DNA of 64,000 nucleotides from VRUE01 sp963742535 (GCA_963742535.1 CAVUMC010000002.1:2232001-2296000); one strand, 5' to 3'; positions 14,750 through 22,687 are shown, numbered from the stretch's first letter. Notes: generated from the letters alone by a model not told the origin. Made by a program: numbers and translations.

Positions 14750-17074
14750 TCAGTCGCCGGCGTTGGGCCGGGCGGGGCCAGCCTTGTCGGGCTTGCCATC
14801 GGGTAGCGCGTAGCGCGACGGATGAGAGGAAACCCGCGGGTTATCGATTTCGCCGAGTCGGTGGGTCAGGCGCTGCCACTGGTCGGGTTTGAGCAGGGCG
14901 TTGAACTGCTGATCGAACGGACCGCTCAGCGGGTGGTAGCCGACGTGCACGTGGTCGTAGTGGTCAGGCAGGGCGAAGCTGGTTTCTCCCGGCAGGTCCT
15001 CGAGCGAGATCACCTGGTGGGGATGCATCGTCCCTTGTAGCTGCAGCACGGTGCGGATCAGCTCGTCGGTGAGGGTGCCCGGGCCCTGGTGGCCGGTCAC
15101 GGGAACACCGTCGATCACCGCGATATCGACCGCGTCGCCGGTGCTGTGCTCTGAGACGTAGCCGGAGGCGGACATGATGCTGTGGCCGCACTTGAGTGAG
15201 GTGATCGTCAGGCGGAAGCCTTTCGAGACCAGGTACTCGAGCATCGCCAGCACGCGACGGTCGATCTGGCCGGTGGCGATGTCCTGGCGCCCGCATTCAT
15301 AGATGTCGAGGGCTTTGTCGGCCAGTACCCGCTGCTGCAGCTCCTCCTTGGAGAGCAGCAGCACGCCGGCGCCGCTGAGGTCCTGGGCGAGTGGGTTCTT
15401 GCCATCGGCGCGGTAGATCGCGGTCGCCTCGAGCAGCTTCCAGCCATCGAGGATCGGCTTCGGGTCGATCTCGGGGGCGCCGCGGCCGGCGGGTCGGATC
15501 GCGAAGTTGATGTGGGGATCGACGCCTTCTTCGGAGTCGCCGATCCGCGCCAGGACGGTGCCAGCTATAACCTTCGACCCGACCCTTAGGGTTCCGTCAT
15601 CGACCGTGGTCGGGCTGTCGACCTGGGGGGCATTGTCGCCGCGCGGCTTTTCGTCGCGGTTTGGCAGAGCTCGCAGTCGCGGTCGCAGGTTCTCGCTTTC
15701 CAGCGGTAGGCGACGCTCCTTGCCGGTCGGCATGACGACGCTGCGGTGCTTGCGCACGATCTGGCCGAGCTCGGCGTAGGTGTAGCGATTGCCGTAGGCG
15801 TCCTGAAGGACGACGTAGTTGCCGAGTCGCGGCGAGTGGCCCATCTTCTCGATCACACCGTCATTGACGGCGACGACCGGAGCGCCTTCGGCGGCGAAGA
15901 TATTGATGCCGCGCCGGGTCGGCGAGGAGGAGATCACTTCAGAAGCGTCGCCATAGGCTGCTTCGGCGCCGGGAGCGGAGCGCTTCAGCGCCTCCCGGGC
16001 GGAGAGATCATCGGCGTAGCTGGCGTCGGCGGCGACCGGGAAGTGGGCTCCCTCAGTCAGCCCGGTCAGCGAGCCAACCAGATCGGTCGGCAGCTTGCCG
16101 TAGGCGCGGGCATAACCGAGCACCTCCTGCACGTACCAGTCGGCGTGGTTGTAGGAGTAGATCGCGTTGTAGAGATCCTTCGAGCCGCCGCCCAGCTTCA
16201 GGTAGTGAGCGGCGGAGCAGATTGCATCGACCGGGTTGTAGGGATCCTTCTTGCCGTCGCCGTTGGCGTCGAGACCGAAGGCTTCCCAGCTCGAGGGCAG
16301 GAACTGCATCCAACCGACCGCGCCGGCGCTGGACGGGCCCATGTTGGTTCCGAAGCCAGACTCGATCTTGTTGATCGAGGCAAGGACCTCCCAGGGAATC
16401 CCGTACTCGGTGCCACATGCCTGGTAGATCGGCAGCAGGAAGGGCGGGATCTCGAACGAGTCAATGACGAAGTTGGGAACGCCGATCGGGGCCGGGCCGA
16501 AGGGCGCGATCGTCGTCGTCGGGTTGGCCGTGGTCGGGGTGCCGCCGCTCGAGTACTGCACGCCGCCGTTGTCGGTCTTCGTATGTATCTGGACCCCGCC
16601 GGTGGCGCTCGGGGCGCTGGTACCGGCGCCGGAGTTGCCGCTGCCCCCGCTGATGTCTCCAAGGCTCTTGTTGTGACGAACGCCGGTGCCTTGCGCATCG
16701 ATCGCCGTTCCCGCTTTGACCCCGCCGTGCTTCTCAGTGGGGGCTTCCGGGGCCGGCGGCGCTTCGACGCTGCTGTTGTTGGTCGCGCCGGGATTAGTCG
16801 TACCTGGAGAGGAAGAGGGAGCTTCCGTCGCTTCTTCTTCCTCGCTTTCGTCCGTAAGCGATTCGCAACCGGGGTCTTCGCTGTCGATCAGCCCGTCTTT
16901 GTCGTCGTCGATTTCGTTGGCGCAGGCGGGCGCCTGGGCAAGCGGAGCGGAAGCGGGCGGCAGCGATTCGGCCGCTTCCGTCGTCACTTCATCGGCGCCG
17001 GCAAAGCCGACCCCCAGTGCGGTGACCAAGCCGAAGCTGGCCAGGGCGATGATCAGTGCAAGCTTGTTTCTCAT
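14750..17074 (-). CDS. Three-module peptidoglycan hydrolase (SLT + M23-like + M15-like)
   Basis: The 774-residue secreted protein starts at ATG 17074, where a signal peptide begins (MRNKLALIIALASFGLVTAL). A cysteine-framed acidic Ca-binding-type loop (CANEIDDDKDGLIDSEDPGC) and a Ser/Pro/Thr linker follow. A soluble lytic transglycosylase domain comes next (about 215-330) with catalytic Glu near 238 in INKIESGFG, then GAVGWMQFLPSSWEAFG. An M23/LytM-like domain (about 390-525) lacks zinc ligands: TYAEL stands where YAHL is expected and PHINF where HLHF is expected. The last module (about 600-720) has VanY/M15-type metal motifs SEHSTGDAVDIA and DHVHVGY. It should cut glycan strands and stem peptides in the wall. 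It has a 250-nt leader region. Confidence 0.85.
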   Translation of the reverse strand: MRNKLALIIALASFGLVTALGVGFAGADEVTTEAAESLPPASAPLAQAPACANEIDDDKDGLIDSEDPGCESLTDESEEEEATEAPSSSPGTTNPGATNNSSVEAPPAPEAPTEKHGGVKAGTAIDAQGTGVRHNKSLGDISGGSGNSGAGTSAPSATGGVQIHTKTDNGGVQYSSGGTPTTANPTTTIAPFGPAPIGVPNFVIDSFEIPPFLLPIYQACGTEYGIPWEVLASINKIESGFGTNMGPSSAGAVGWMQFLPSSWEAFGLDANGDGKKDPYNPVDAICSAAHYLKLGGGSKDLYNAIYSYNHADWYVQEVLGYARAYGKLPTDLVGSLTGLTEGAHFPVAADASYADDLSAREALKRSAPGAEAAYGDASEVISSSPTRRGINIFAAEGAPVVAVNDGVIEKMGHSPRLGNYVVLQDAYGNRYTYAELGQIVRKHRSVVMPTGKERRLPLESENLRPRLRALPNRDEKPRGDNAPQVDSPTTVDDGTLRVGSKVIAGTVLARIGDSEEGVDPHINFAIRPAGRGAPEIDPKPILDGWKLLEATAIYRADGKNPLAQDLSGAGVLLLSKEELQQRVLADKALDIYECGRQDIATGQIDRRVLAMLEYLVSKGFRLTITSLKCGHSIMSASGYVSEHSTGDAVDIAVIDGVPVTGHQGPGTLTDELIRTVLQLQGTMHPHQVISLEDLPGETSFALPDHYDHVHVGYHPLSGPFDQQFNALLKPDQWQRLTHRLGEIDNPRVSSHPSRYALPDGKPDKAGPARPNAGD

Positions 17075-17325
17075 GCGACGGCGTTCGTATACCCGCTGGC
17101 ACGACAAGGCGTGCGTCCCTGGGTCCCTTCCCTGTACAACAGACCCGACCAAGCTACTGGCTCAAACTGGGGTCCGCAACGGGTCGTCGCTGCCCCCAAC
17201 AAGCCCTTAATCAAGGCTGCTCCTTCCGTACATCGGCGCCAGGATTTCAACTGAGCCGGATGCGCCGGTTAAGCTGATGTCAACGAAACGAAAACACGGC
17301 ACTAAAGCGAAGAGGACGGCAAGGG
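17075..17325. other. Divergent intergenic region, long leader of the hydrolase gene
   Basis: These 251 bp separate the hydrolase start (minus) from a small coiled-coil gene (plus). No ORF, clear promoter or strong hairpin was found. On the minus strand the RNA would contain CGGAAGGAGCAGCC (17228-17215), a string seen in SRP RNA, but the flanks do not fold accordingly. A leader of this length before a wall hydrolase could hold a riboswitch; none was recognised by eye. Confidence 0.3.
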
Positions 17326-17658
17326 ATGAGCACGGAATACGACGATCAGGATGGCCTGCGGGCCCGTAGCGAGCAGGCGATCGGCGAGTTCGCGCAAGCT
17401 TTGCTCGACAGCAATGTGCTGGAGAACGCCGTTGCCGCCGCTTTTGGCGCCCGCGAGCGGGCTTTGGAGGCCCAGCATGCAGCTATGAGCGCCCTGAATT
17501 TGCCCTCTGCCGGCGATGTCGAACGACTCGAGCGCCGTCTTCGCTCACTCTCGCAGCGCCTCGAAGAGGTTGAGGACCAAATTGACCGTATCTCTCGTGA
17601 CGTTGGTGACGTTCGGCGCAAATTGGTCGCCCGAGAGCGTGCCGAGGGTGGAGACTAA
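17326..17658 (+). CDS. Small coiled-coil protein
   Basis: The 110-residue soluble protein is not recognised as a named family. The N-terminal half is helical and alanine-rich (LLDSNVLENAVAAAFGARER). The C-terminal half (about 62-106) is a strong heptad coiled coil, VERLERRLRSLSQRLEEVED and onward. This layout resembles phasin-like or polyhydroxyalkanoate-regulator proteins, but without a defining motif. ATG 17326 is preceded by AAGGG. It is divergent from the wall hydrolase and converges on the nucleoside phosphorylase gene 9 nt downstream. Confidence 0.65.
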   Translation: MSTEYDDQDGLRARSEQAIGEFAQALLDSNVLENAVAAAFGARERALEAQHAAMSALNLPSAGDVERLERRLRSLSQRLEEVEDQIDRISRDVGDVRRKLVARERAEGGD

Positions 17659-17667
17659 CCCTCGACT

Positions 17668-18342
17668 TTAGGGTGAGAGTACGGCCGCAGCGGCCCTTCC
17701 TGCGAGTCGCTCGCGCTCTTCTAGTCCATCCTTCGTAAGTGTCGGGGATCGACCGGCCAGTTCGGTCACGATCAGGATCGTGGCGATCGCGATCTCGAGC
17801 GTCCGAGCCTGAGCGAGCAGGGACGCCGTCTGCATGTCGAGCGCCAGCGTCCCCGGCGCAGCTCCGGCCATGGTCGGGTGGGCGTCGACGCTTGCAATCG
17901 TGCCGCCGCTAGCGCTGTCCCCGAGCTCGCACCCCAGTCGCCCGACCAGCTCGCCCTCGAGTCGGATCGCTTCCCCCGGCGCTGCTCCGAAAGCGCTTGC
18001 GCTCCCCCCGGCCGCGATTGCCTCCTCGACCAGCAGCAAGTCGCCGGGAGTCAGTCCTGGGTCCACCGCTACGCAGGTGCCGACGCGCACTGCCCGCCGT
18101 ACTCCTAGCTCGGCCAGGTCAGCCAAGACGAGGGCAGCGCTGGGCCCGCCAATTCCGGTCGATTGAACGGTGAGCGCCTGTCCCGCGGTCCCGTGGCCGT
18201 AGTAGCCCCATAGCCCGCGGGCGTGGTTACTCATCTTCGGCTGCTCGAGCAGCTCCTGGGCGAGCAGCAGTGCCCGGCCCGGATCGCCGACCAGGATTGC
18301 GTCGGCCGCGATCGGCGCGGTGGGGCGCAAGTAGACCGGCAC
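17668..18342 (-). CDS. Nucleoside phosphorylase family protein (PNP/UDP superfamily)
   Basis: The 224-residue protein resembles the trimeric/hexameric nucleoside phosphorylase fold: phosphate loop ILVGDPGRA near the N-terminus, QSTGIGGPSAALVLADLAE, RVGTCVAVDPGLTPGDLLL, and the ribose-site segment TLALDMQTASLL. In active enzymes the last motif is usually M-E-(S/A)-A; here the glutamate that holds ribose is glutamine. It also lacks the usual C-terminal GT-D-F loop. It may be altered in substrate or in activity. It starts at GTG 18342 with TAGGCT 8 nt upstream and no Shine-Dalgarno sequence. Confidence 0.75.
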   Translation of the reverse strand: MPVYLRPTAPIAADAILVGDPGRALLLAQELLEQPKMSNHARGLWGYYGHGTAGQALTVQSTGIGGPSAALVLADLAELGVRRAVRVGTCVAVDPGLTPGDLLLVEEAIAAGGSASAFGAAPGEAIRLEGELVGRLGCELGDSASGGTIASVDAHPTMAGAAPGTLALDMQTASLLAQARTLEIAIATILIVTELAGRSPTLTKDGLEERERLAGRAAAAVLSP

Positions 18343-18350
18343 GGGATCTG

Positions 18351-18356
18351 AGCCTA
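18351..18356 (-). promoter_or_regulatory. TAGGCT -10 box, leaderless nucleoside phosphorylase
   Basis: TAGGCT on the minus strand ends 8 nt before the GTG at 18342. No Shine-Dalgarno sequence fits, so the mRNA probably begins at or near the start codon. No -35 is evident. Confidence 0.45.
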
Positions 18357-18532
18357 GTCGCCTCGGGGTGCGGGAGAAGGGGAGGAGGCGTCTGATTCCA
18401 CTCGCGAGAAAGGTGGGGATCAGATCTTCGCCGTCTGTCTAAACACAGGGGCGGGGGCCGTTCCTACCGTGGACTCACTCGTTCAACTGCGACCGCCGAG
18501 GCGTGTCTTCGGCGGGCAAGGAGAGAGTTTCA

Positions 18533-20041
18533 ATGAAAAAGAGAGTGGGTCTCGCGGCGGGCCTTACGGTGGTCGTAGCCCTCGTTGCTCTGGTCCTGCC
18601 AGCGCTGGCTTCGGCAGCGAGCCTGACCGAAGTGGCGACCACAGTCGAAGAAAAGGCGAGCCAGCTGGACATGGTCTGGGTTGCCGTCGCGACTGTCCTG
18701 GTCTTCCTGATGCAGGCTGGCTTCATGTTCCTCGAGGTCGGTTTCTCGAGGCAGAAGAACGCCGGCACCGGAGTGGCGAAGATCTTCATCAACCTCGCCA
18801 TCTGCACGATCGCGTGGTGGGCAGTCGGCTACGGGGTCGCGGAAGGCGGCGGCAACGACTTCTTCGGCACCAGCGGCTTCTTCTTCCACTTCAACCAGAC
18901 CATCGGTCAAGGCGAAGAAGCCTTCAACGTCGCCGGGCCGGACGCGATGTTGATGCTCTATGGGCTGGCGTTCTGCGCGGTGTCGCTGGCGATCGTCTGG
19001 GGCACGACTTTGGAGCGGATCAAATTCGGCGCCTATGTCATCTACGCGATCGTCTTCGGTGCGGTGATCTACCCATTGGTCGCGCACGCGGTCTGGGGTG
19101 GTGGCCTCCTCTCCGACATCGGCGGCAAGCCGGTGATGGATTTCGCTGGTTCCTCAGTCGTCCACCTCACCGGCGCGGTCGGTGCGCTCGCAGCCTTGCT
19201 CCTGCTCGGCCCGCGTCGCGGCAAGTACGACGCCGAGGGCAAGCCACGGGCAATCCCCGGCCACTCGATGCCGCTCGTCGGGCTCGGCGTGATCATCCTT
19301 TGGATTGGCTGGTTCGGCTTCAACGGAGGCTCGACCTTCGAAACCAGCGCTTCGTTCTTCGGTGAGGTGATGCTGAACACTCAGCTCGCCGCTGCCGCGG
19401 GCGTAATCGGCGCCTCGCTGGCGGCTTATCTGAAGAGCCGCACGCTCGACGTCGGCATGGCCGGCAACGGTGCAATCGCCGGCCTTGTCGGCATCACCGC
19501 TCCCTCGGGTTTCGTCGAGTATTGGGCGGCGCCGATCATCGGCTTCGTCGCCGGCCTGATCGTTGTCTACGCGGTCCTCGCTATCGACAGGCTGCTTGAC
19601 GATCCGGTTGGGGCACTTTCTGCCCACGGTCTCGCCGGTATCTGGGGGACGCTCTCGGTCGGCATCTTCGGCTCAGCGCGTCTCGTCAGCGAAGGCGCTG
19701 CACCGGGGGTCTGGTACTCGGTCTTCGGCAACGAGCCCTTCAGCGCCTCGCTGGGACAGCTGGGCGTGCAGGCACTAGCGGTGCTGTTCACCTTCGTCGT
19801 CGTCTTTGCAATCTCGTTTGTGACGTTCAAGGTGATCAAGTCGACGATCGGGCTCCGCGTCTCCGAGGAGGAGGAGGAGGCCGGCCTCGACATCAGCTCG
19901 CATGGCATGTACGGGTATCCGGAGCAATTCATTCCCCAGCCGGAGTACTCCACGGGGTTGCCGGGAACGTTGGGCTCGGGTGGCGGAATGGCCGCCCCAG
20001 TGCCCGCGCCCGCGCAGATGACAGCCAACGACACGATCTAG
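18533..20041 (+). CDS. amt: Ammonium transporter (Amt), second copy, PII-linked
   Basis: This protein has about 502 residues. ATG 18533 is preferred (AAGGAG at 18518-18523, 9 nt spacing); an ATG at 18503 would add ten residues. It has a signal peptide (about 1-28, ending PALASAASLTEV), as E. coli AmtB does, followed by 11 membrane helices. Key parts are FLMQAGFMFLEVGFSRQKN, the first pore histidine in SSVVHLTGAVGALAA, GWFGFNGGSTF, and the second pore histidine in GALSAHGLAGIWG. The cytoplasmic tail is long and proline-rich (about 75 residues). The PII gene starts 13 nt downstream, the conserved pairing in which PII plugs the channel when nitrogen is plentiful. Confidence 0.95.
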   Translation: MKKRVGLAAGLTVVVALVALVLPALASAASLTEVATTVEEKASQLDMVWVAVATVLVFLMQAGFMFLEVGFSRQKNAGTGVAKIFINLAICTIAWWAVGYGVAEGGGNDFFGTSGFFFHFNQTIGQGEEAFNVAGPDAMLMLYGLAFCAVSLAIVWGTTLERIKFGAYVIYAIVFGAVIYPLVAHAVWGGGLLSDIGGKPVMDFAGSSVVHLTGAVGALAALLLLGPRRGKYDAEGKPRAIPGHSMPLVGLGVIILWIGWFGFNGGSTFETSASFFGEVMLNTQLAAAAGVIGASLAAYLKSRTLDVGMAGNGAIAGLVGITAPSGFVEYWAAPIIGFVAGLIVVYAVLAIDRLLDDPVGALSAHGLAGIWGTLSVGIFGSARLVSEGAAPGVWYSVFGNEPFSASLGQLGVQALAVLFTFVVVFAISFVTFKVIKSTIGLRVSEEEEEAGLDISSHGMYGYPEQFIPQPEYSTGLPGTLGSGGGMAAPVPAPAQMTANDTI

Positions 20042-20054
20042 GAGGCCTGAGCGC

Positions 20055-20423
20055 ATGAAGAAGATAGAGGCGTTCATTCGCCACGAGGCGTTCGAGCCGA
20101 TCAGGAGCGAGTTGCTCGAGAAGGGCTTCCCGTCCCTCTCGATCGTCGAGGCCAAGGGTTCCGGTCGCCAGAAGGGAGTGGTCGAGCACTACCGCGGCTC
20201 GACCCTCACCGTCAACGTGCGGCCAAAGCTGAAGCTGGAGGTGGTCGTCGAGGACAAGGACAAGGGCCTGGTCGTCGAGGCGATCCTTCGCCACGCGCGC
20301 ACCGGCGAGGTCGGCGACGGCAAGATTTTCGTCCTGCCCGTTGAGGAGGCAATTCGCATCCGCACCGGCGAGGACGGAGAGGCGGTCCTGCAAGTGCACG
20401 AGGGGTCGGAGCTCCCGGCCTAG
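20055..20423 (+). CDS. glnK: P-II family nitrogen regulatory protein without Tyr51
   Basis: The 122-residue cytoplasmic sensor binds ATP/ADP and 2-oxoglutarate and gates Amt. It is a typical PII trimer subunit: MKKIEAFIRHEAFEPIRSEL, the T-loop base GSGRQKG, and the signature TGEVGDGKIFVLPVEEAIRI. The T-loop reads YRGSTLTVNVRPK. By alignment with E. coli GlnB the residue at position 51, the usual uridylylation/adenylylation tyrosine, is leucine; a serine lies at position 49. Control by covalent modification at Tyr51 is therefore not possible. It follows amt after 13 nt with AGGAGG overlapping the amt stop, so they form one operon. Confidence 0.93.
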   Translation: MKKIEAFIRHEAFEPIRSELLEKGFPSLSIVEAKGSGRQKGVVEHYRGSTLTVNVRPKLKLEVVVEDKDKGLVVEAILRHARTGEVGDGKIFVLPVEEAIRIRTGEDGEAVLQVHEGSELPA

Positions 20424-20431
20424 GTCTCAGC

Positions 20432-20458
20432 GGAGGAGGAGCCACTGGTTCCTCCTCC
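20432..20458 (+). terminator. Hairpin after the amt-glnK operon
   Basis: GGAGGAGGA (20432-20440) pairs with TCCTCCTCC (20450-20458), extended by GCC/GGT around a three-base loop. There is no U run, so intrinsic termination is uncertain. It begins 8 nt after the PII stop codon. Confidence 0.5.
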
Positions 20459-20466
20459 CCAGCGAC

Positions 20467-20472
20467 TAGCCT
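20467..20472 (+). promoter_or_regulatory. TAGCCT -10 box, leaderless MerR-cyclase gene
   Basis: TAGCCT ends 8 nt before GTG 20481. The start has no Shine-Dalgarno sequence. No -35 element is evident. Confidence 0.4.
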
Positions 20473-20480
20473 CGACGGCC

Positions 20481-21668
20481 GTGCCGGATGAGCGGATTTC
20501 ATTGAGCGAGGCTTCGCGGCGGGCCGGTGTTTCGGCCGGGACGTTGAAGCGTTGGGCCGACGAAAAGGTGCTGCCGGTGCGCAAGGGGCGCTGGACTGCT
20601 GCGGCTGCGGCACAGGCTCGTGTGGTCGCGAGAATGCGAGAGCGCGGGCACTCGCTGACGGAGCTGAAGCGCGCGGGACGCGAGGGCCGCCTCGCCTTCG
20701 GTTTCGCCGAGGACCTCTTCCCCGAGCCTGCACAGCAGACGACCATCGAGGAAGTGGCCGAGGAGACCGGCCTCGAGCCCGAACTGATCGAGCGCATCCT
20801 GGTCATCCTCGGCACCCCGCTGGAGGGCGACCGCCTGCTCGGCCCCGCCGACGTCAGCGCCCTTCGCCACTGCGCCCGGGTGCTGGCGGCGGGCTTCCCG
20901 CTCGTTGCCTTCCTGCAGCTCGTTCGCGTCTACGCCCAATCGCTGCGGCGCATTGCCGACGCCGAGGTGCGGCTCTTCCACCTTTACGTGCATGAACCGT
21001 TGATCCGTGACGGCGTGCCTGAGTTGGAGATGGCCGAGGAGATGGGGGAGCTGGCAGGTGACCTGCTGCCCTTGGCCTCGCCGATGATCGATTACCTGCA
21101 CACGCGTTATCTGCGCTTCTTTCTCGAGCAGGACGTCGTCGGCCACATGGAGAGCGAGCTCGGCACCGCGGCGTCCCAGATTCACCACTTGCCGATCACG
21201 CTCTGCTTCATCGACCTCACCGGCTTCACCCGTTACACCGAGGAGGAGGGCGACCTCGAGGCGCTGGACGTGATCGAGAACTTCGTCGAAACAGTGGAGG
21301 CGACGAAGCCCCCGGAGGCGACGATTGTGAAGACGATCGGCGACGAGGTGATGGTCGTCTCGCCCGATCCAGCCTCGCTCACCGCGTGGGCCGTCGAGTT
21401 GATGGGTCGCTTCCCGGTGCGTCCGCAGCCGCGTGTCGGCATCCATTACGCGCAGGCCGTATATCGCGACGGCGACTACTTCGGGACCCACGTCAACCTG
21501 ACCCATCGGGTCGTTAGCCGCGCCCACGCCGGCGAGGTGATGGTCACCGATCAAGTGATCGAAGCAATCCGAGGGCGGGACGGCCTTGAGTTCGACCCGA
21601 TCGGTGAGGTCAAGCTCAAGGGTTTTCCGGAGCCGACAGCACTCTTCGTGGTTCGGGCCACGGACTGA
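20481..21668 (+). CDS. MerR-type DNA-binding / class III adenylate-guanylate cyclase fusion
   Basis: The 395-residue protein has a MerR-like winged helix at the N-terminus (residues 5-70: ISLSEASRRAGVSAGTLKRW, WTAAAAAQARVVARMRERG). A helical linker (about 80-225) leads to a class III cyclase domain (about 236-393). Metal-binding aspartates lie in CFIDLTGFTRYTEEEGD and IVKTIGDEVMVVS. The transition-state pair N/R lies in GTHVNLTHRVVSRAHAGE, and the domain ends VKLKGFPEPTALFVV. The catalytic set looks intact. The layout suggests a transcription factor whose DNA binding is tied to cyclic nucleotide synthesis, or a cyclase regulated through the linker. It lies between amt-glnK and tilS. Confidence 0.85.
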   Translation: MPDERISLSEASRRAGVSAGTLKRWADEKVLPVRKGRWTAAAAAQARVVARMRERGHSLTELKRAGREGRLAFGFAEDLFPEPAQQTTIEEVAEETGLEPELIERILVILGTPLEGDRLLGPADVSALRHCARVLAAGFPLVAFLQLVRVYAQSLRRIADAEVRLFHLYVHEPLIRDGVPELEMAEEMGELAGDLLPLASPMIDYLHTRYLRFFLEQDVVGHMESELGTAASQIHHLPITLCFIDLTGFTRYTEEEGDLEALDVIENFVETVEATKPPEATIVKTIGDEVMVVSPDPASLTAWAVELMGRFPVRPQPRVGIHYAQAVYRDGDYFGTHVNLTHRVVSRAHAGEVMVTDQVIEAIRGRDGLEFDPIGEVKLKGFPEPTALFVVRATD

Positions 21669-21676
21669 ATCGCGCC

Positions 21677-21682
21677 TACACT
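21677..21682 (+). promoter_or_regulatory. TACACT -10 box, leaderless tilS
   Basis: TACACT is followed by 6 nt and ATG 21689. There is no Shine-Dalgarno sequence. It starts 8 nt after the stop of the cyclase gene, so tilS appears to have its own start site. Confidence 0.45.
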
Positions 21683-21688
21683 CAGCCG

Positions 21689-22624
21689 ATGGACGCCGCC
21701 GCCATGCTCGCGCGGGTGCGGGACGAGGGTTTGCTCGCGCCCGACCGGCCGCTGGTGGCGATGCTCTCCGGCGGTCGCGACTCCGTCTGCCTGCTCGATC
21801 TCTCGGTTCGCCTGCTTGGTGCGGAGAGCGTGACTGCTGTCCACGTCAACTACGGGCTTCGCGACGACTCCGACGCCGATGAGGGTCACTGCGTGGCGCT
21901 TTGCGAGCGACTTGGCGTGACACTCGAGACAGATCATCCCCACCGGCCCGAGGGTCCGGGAAACCTGCAGTCCTGGGCTCGCGACACCCGCTACGCCGCG
22001 GCAGCCCGGATTGCGCTCGGCCGGGATGCCCTGATCGCTACCGGGCACACCGCCGACGATCAGGTCGAGACGATCCTCTACCGCCTCGCCTCCTCACCCA
22101 GCCGTCGCGCCCTGCTGGGGATGAAGCAGCGCGACGGCAGCCTGGTGCGACCGTTGCTCGACTTCACTCGTGAGCAGATCACCACTTATTGCGAAGAGCG
22201 GGGATTGGCTTGGCGCGACGACCCGACCAACGCCGGCGAGTCTTACGCGCGCAACCGCGTTCGGCACCGTCTCGCCCCTGCTCTGGCCGAGATCCATCCC
22301 GCCGCCGCCCGCAACGTGCTGCGTACCGCTGAGCTCCTGCGCGATGAGGCCGAGGTGCTCGACTCGTTGGTCGACGCCGAGCTCGGCGCGAACGGGTCGG
22401 AACGCGGCAAGATCGAGCTGAGCCGACTGGCCGAGCTGCCGCCGCCGCTGCGGCGCCTAGTCGTGCAGCGCCTCGCCGACCGGGCCGCTGGCAGGCCCGT
22501 CGCGGGAGCAGCCAACCACGCCGATGAGGTCGCGGCCCTGCGCCGCACCGGCAAGGCGATGCTCGATCTCGGCGGCGGCGTGCGCGCCGTAGTCGAGCGG
22601 GGTGTTCTTCACGCCGAGCGCTAA
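21689..22624 (+). CDS. tilS: tRNA(Ile)-lysidine synthetase
   Basis: The 311-residue cytoplasmic enzyme attaches lysine to C34 of the CAU anticodon of tRNA-Ile2 so that it reads AUA. The PP-loop signature is VAMLSGGRDSVCLL. Further landmarks are VHVNYGLRDDSDADE, IATGHTADDQVETILYRL and AWRDDPTNAGESYARNRVRH, the last two being TilS-specific. It ends soon after a short C-terminal helical region, as the compact TilS forms do. tilS-hpt-ftsH is a conserved order in many Gram-positive bacteria. A hairpin lies between tilS and hpt. Confidence 0.95.
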   Translation: MDAAAMLARVRDEGLLAPDRPLVAMLSGGRDSVCLLDLSVRLLGAESVTAVHVNYGLRDDSDADEGHCVALCERLGVTLETDHPHRPEGPGNLQSWARDTRYAAAARIALGRDALIATGHTADDQVETILYRLASSPSRRALLGMKQRDGSLVRPLLDFTREQITTYCEERGLAWRDDPTNAGESYARNRVRHRLAPALAEIHPAAARNVLRTAELLRDEAEVLDSLVDAELGANGSERGKIELSRLAELPPPLRRLVVQRLADRAAGRPVAGAANHADEVAALRRTGKAMLDLGGGVRAVVERGVLHAER

Positions 22625-22630
22625 CTTGGG

Positions 22631-22679
22631 GCCGACGGGCCGCAAACGTGTCTATATGTCACACCTGAGGCCCGTCGGC
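22631..22679. repeat. 11-bp inverted repeat between tilS and hpt
   Basis: GCCGACGGGCC (22631-22641) and GGCCCGTCGGC (22669-22679) are perfect inverted arms around a 27-nt loop that contains GTGT and ACAC as a second short helix. It starts 6 nt after the tilS stop. It could be a terminator, a processing site, or a smaller relative of the long-stem elements elsewhere in the window; its core matches neither family. Confidence 0.5.
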
Positions 22680-22687
22680 GGTATATC

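Noticed and set aside
17215..17228. Minus-strand CGGAAGGAGCAGCC, resembling the SRP RNA (ffs) apical motif
   Set aside because: The bases on the 5' side (GATGTA) cannot form the closing stem and internal loop of SRP domain IV, and no long flanking helix was found.
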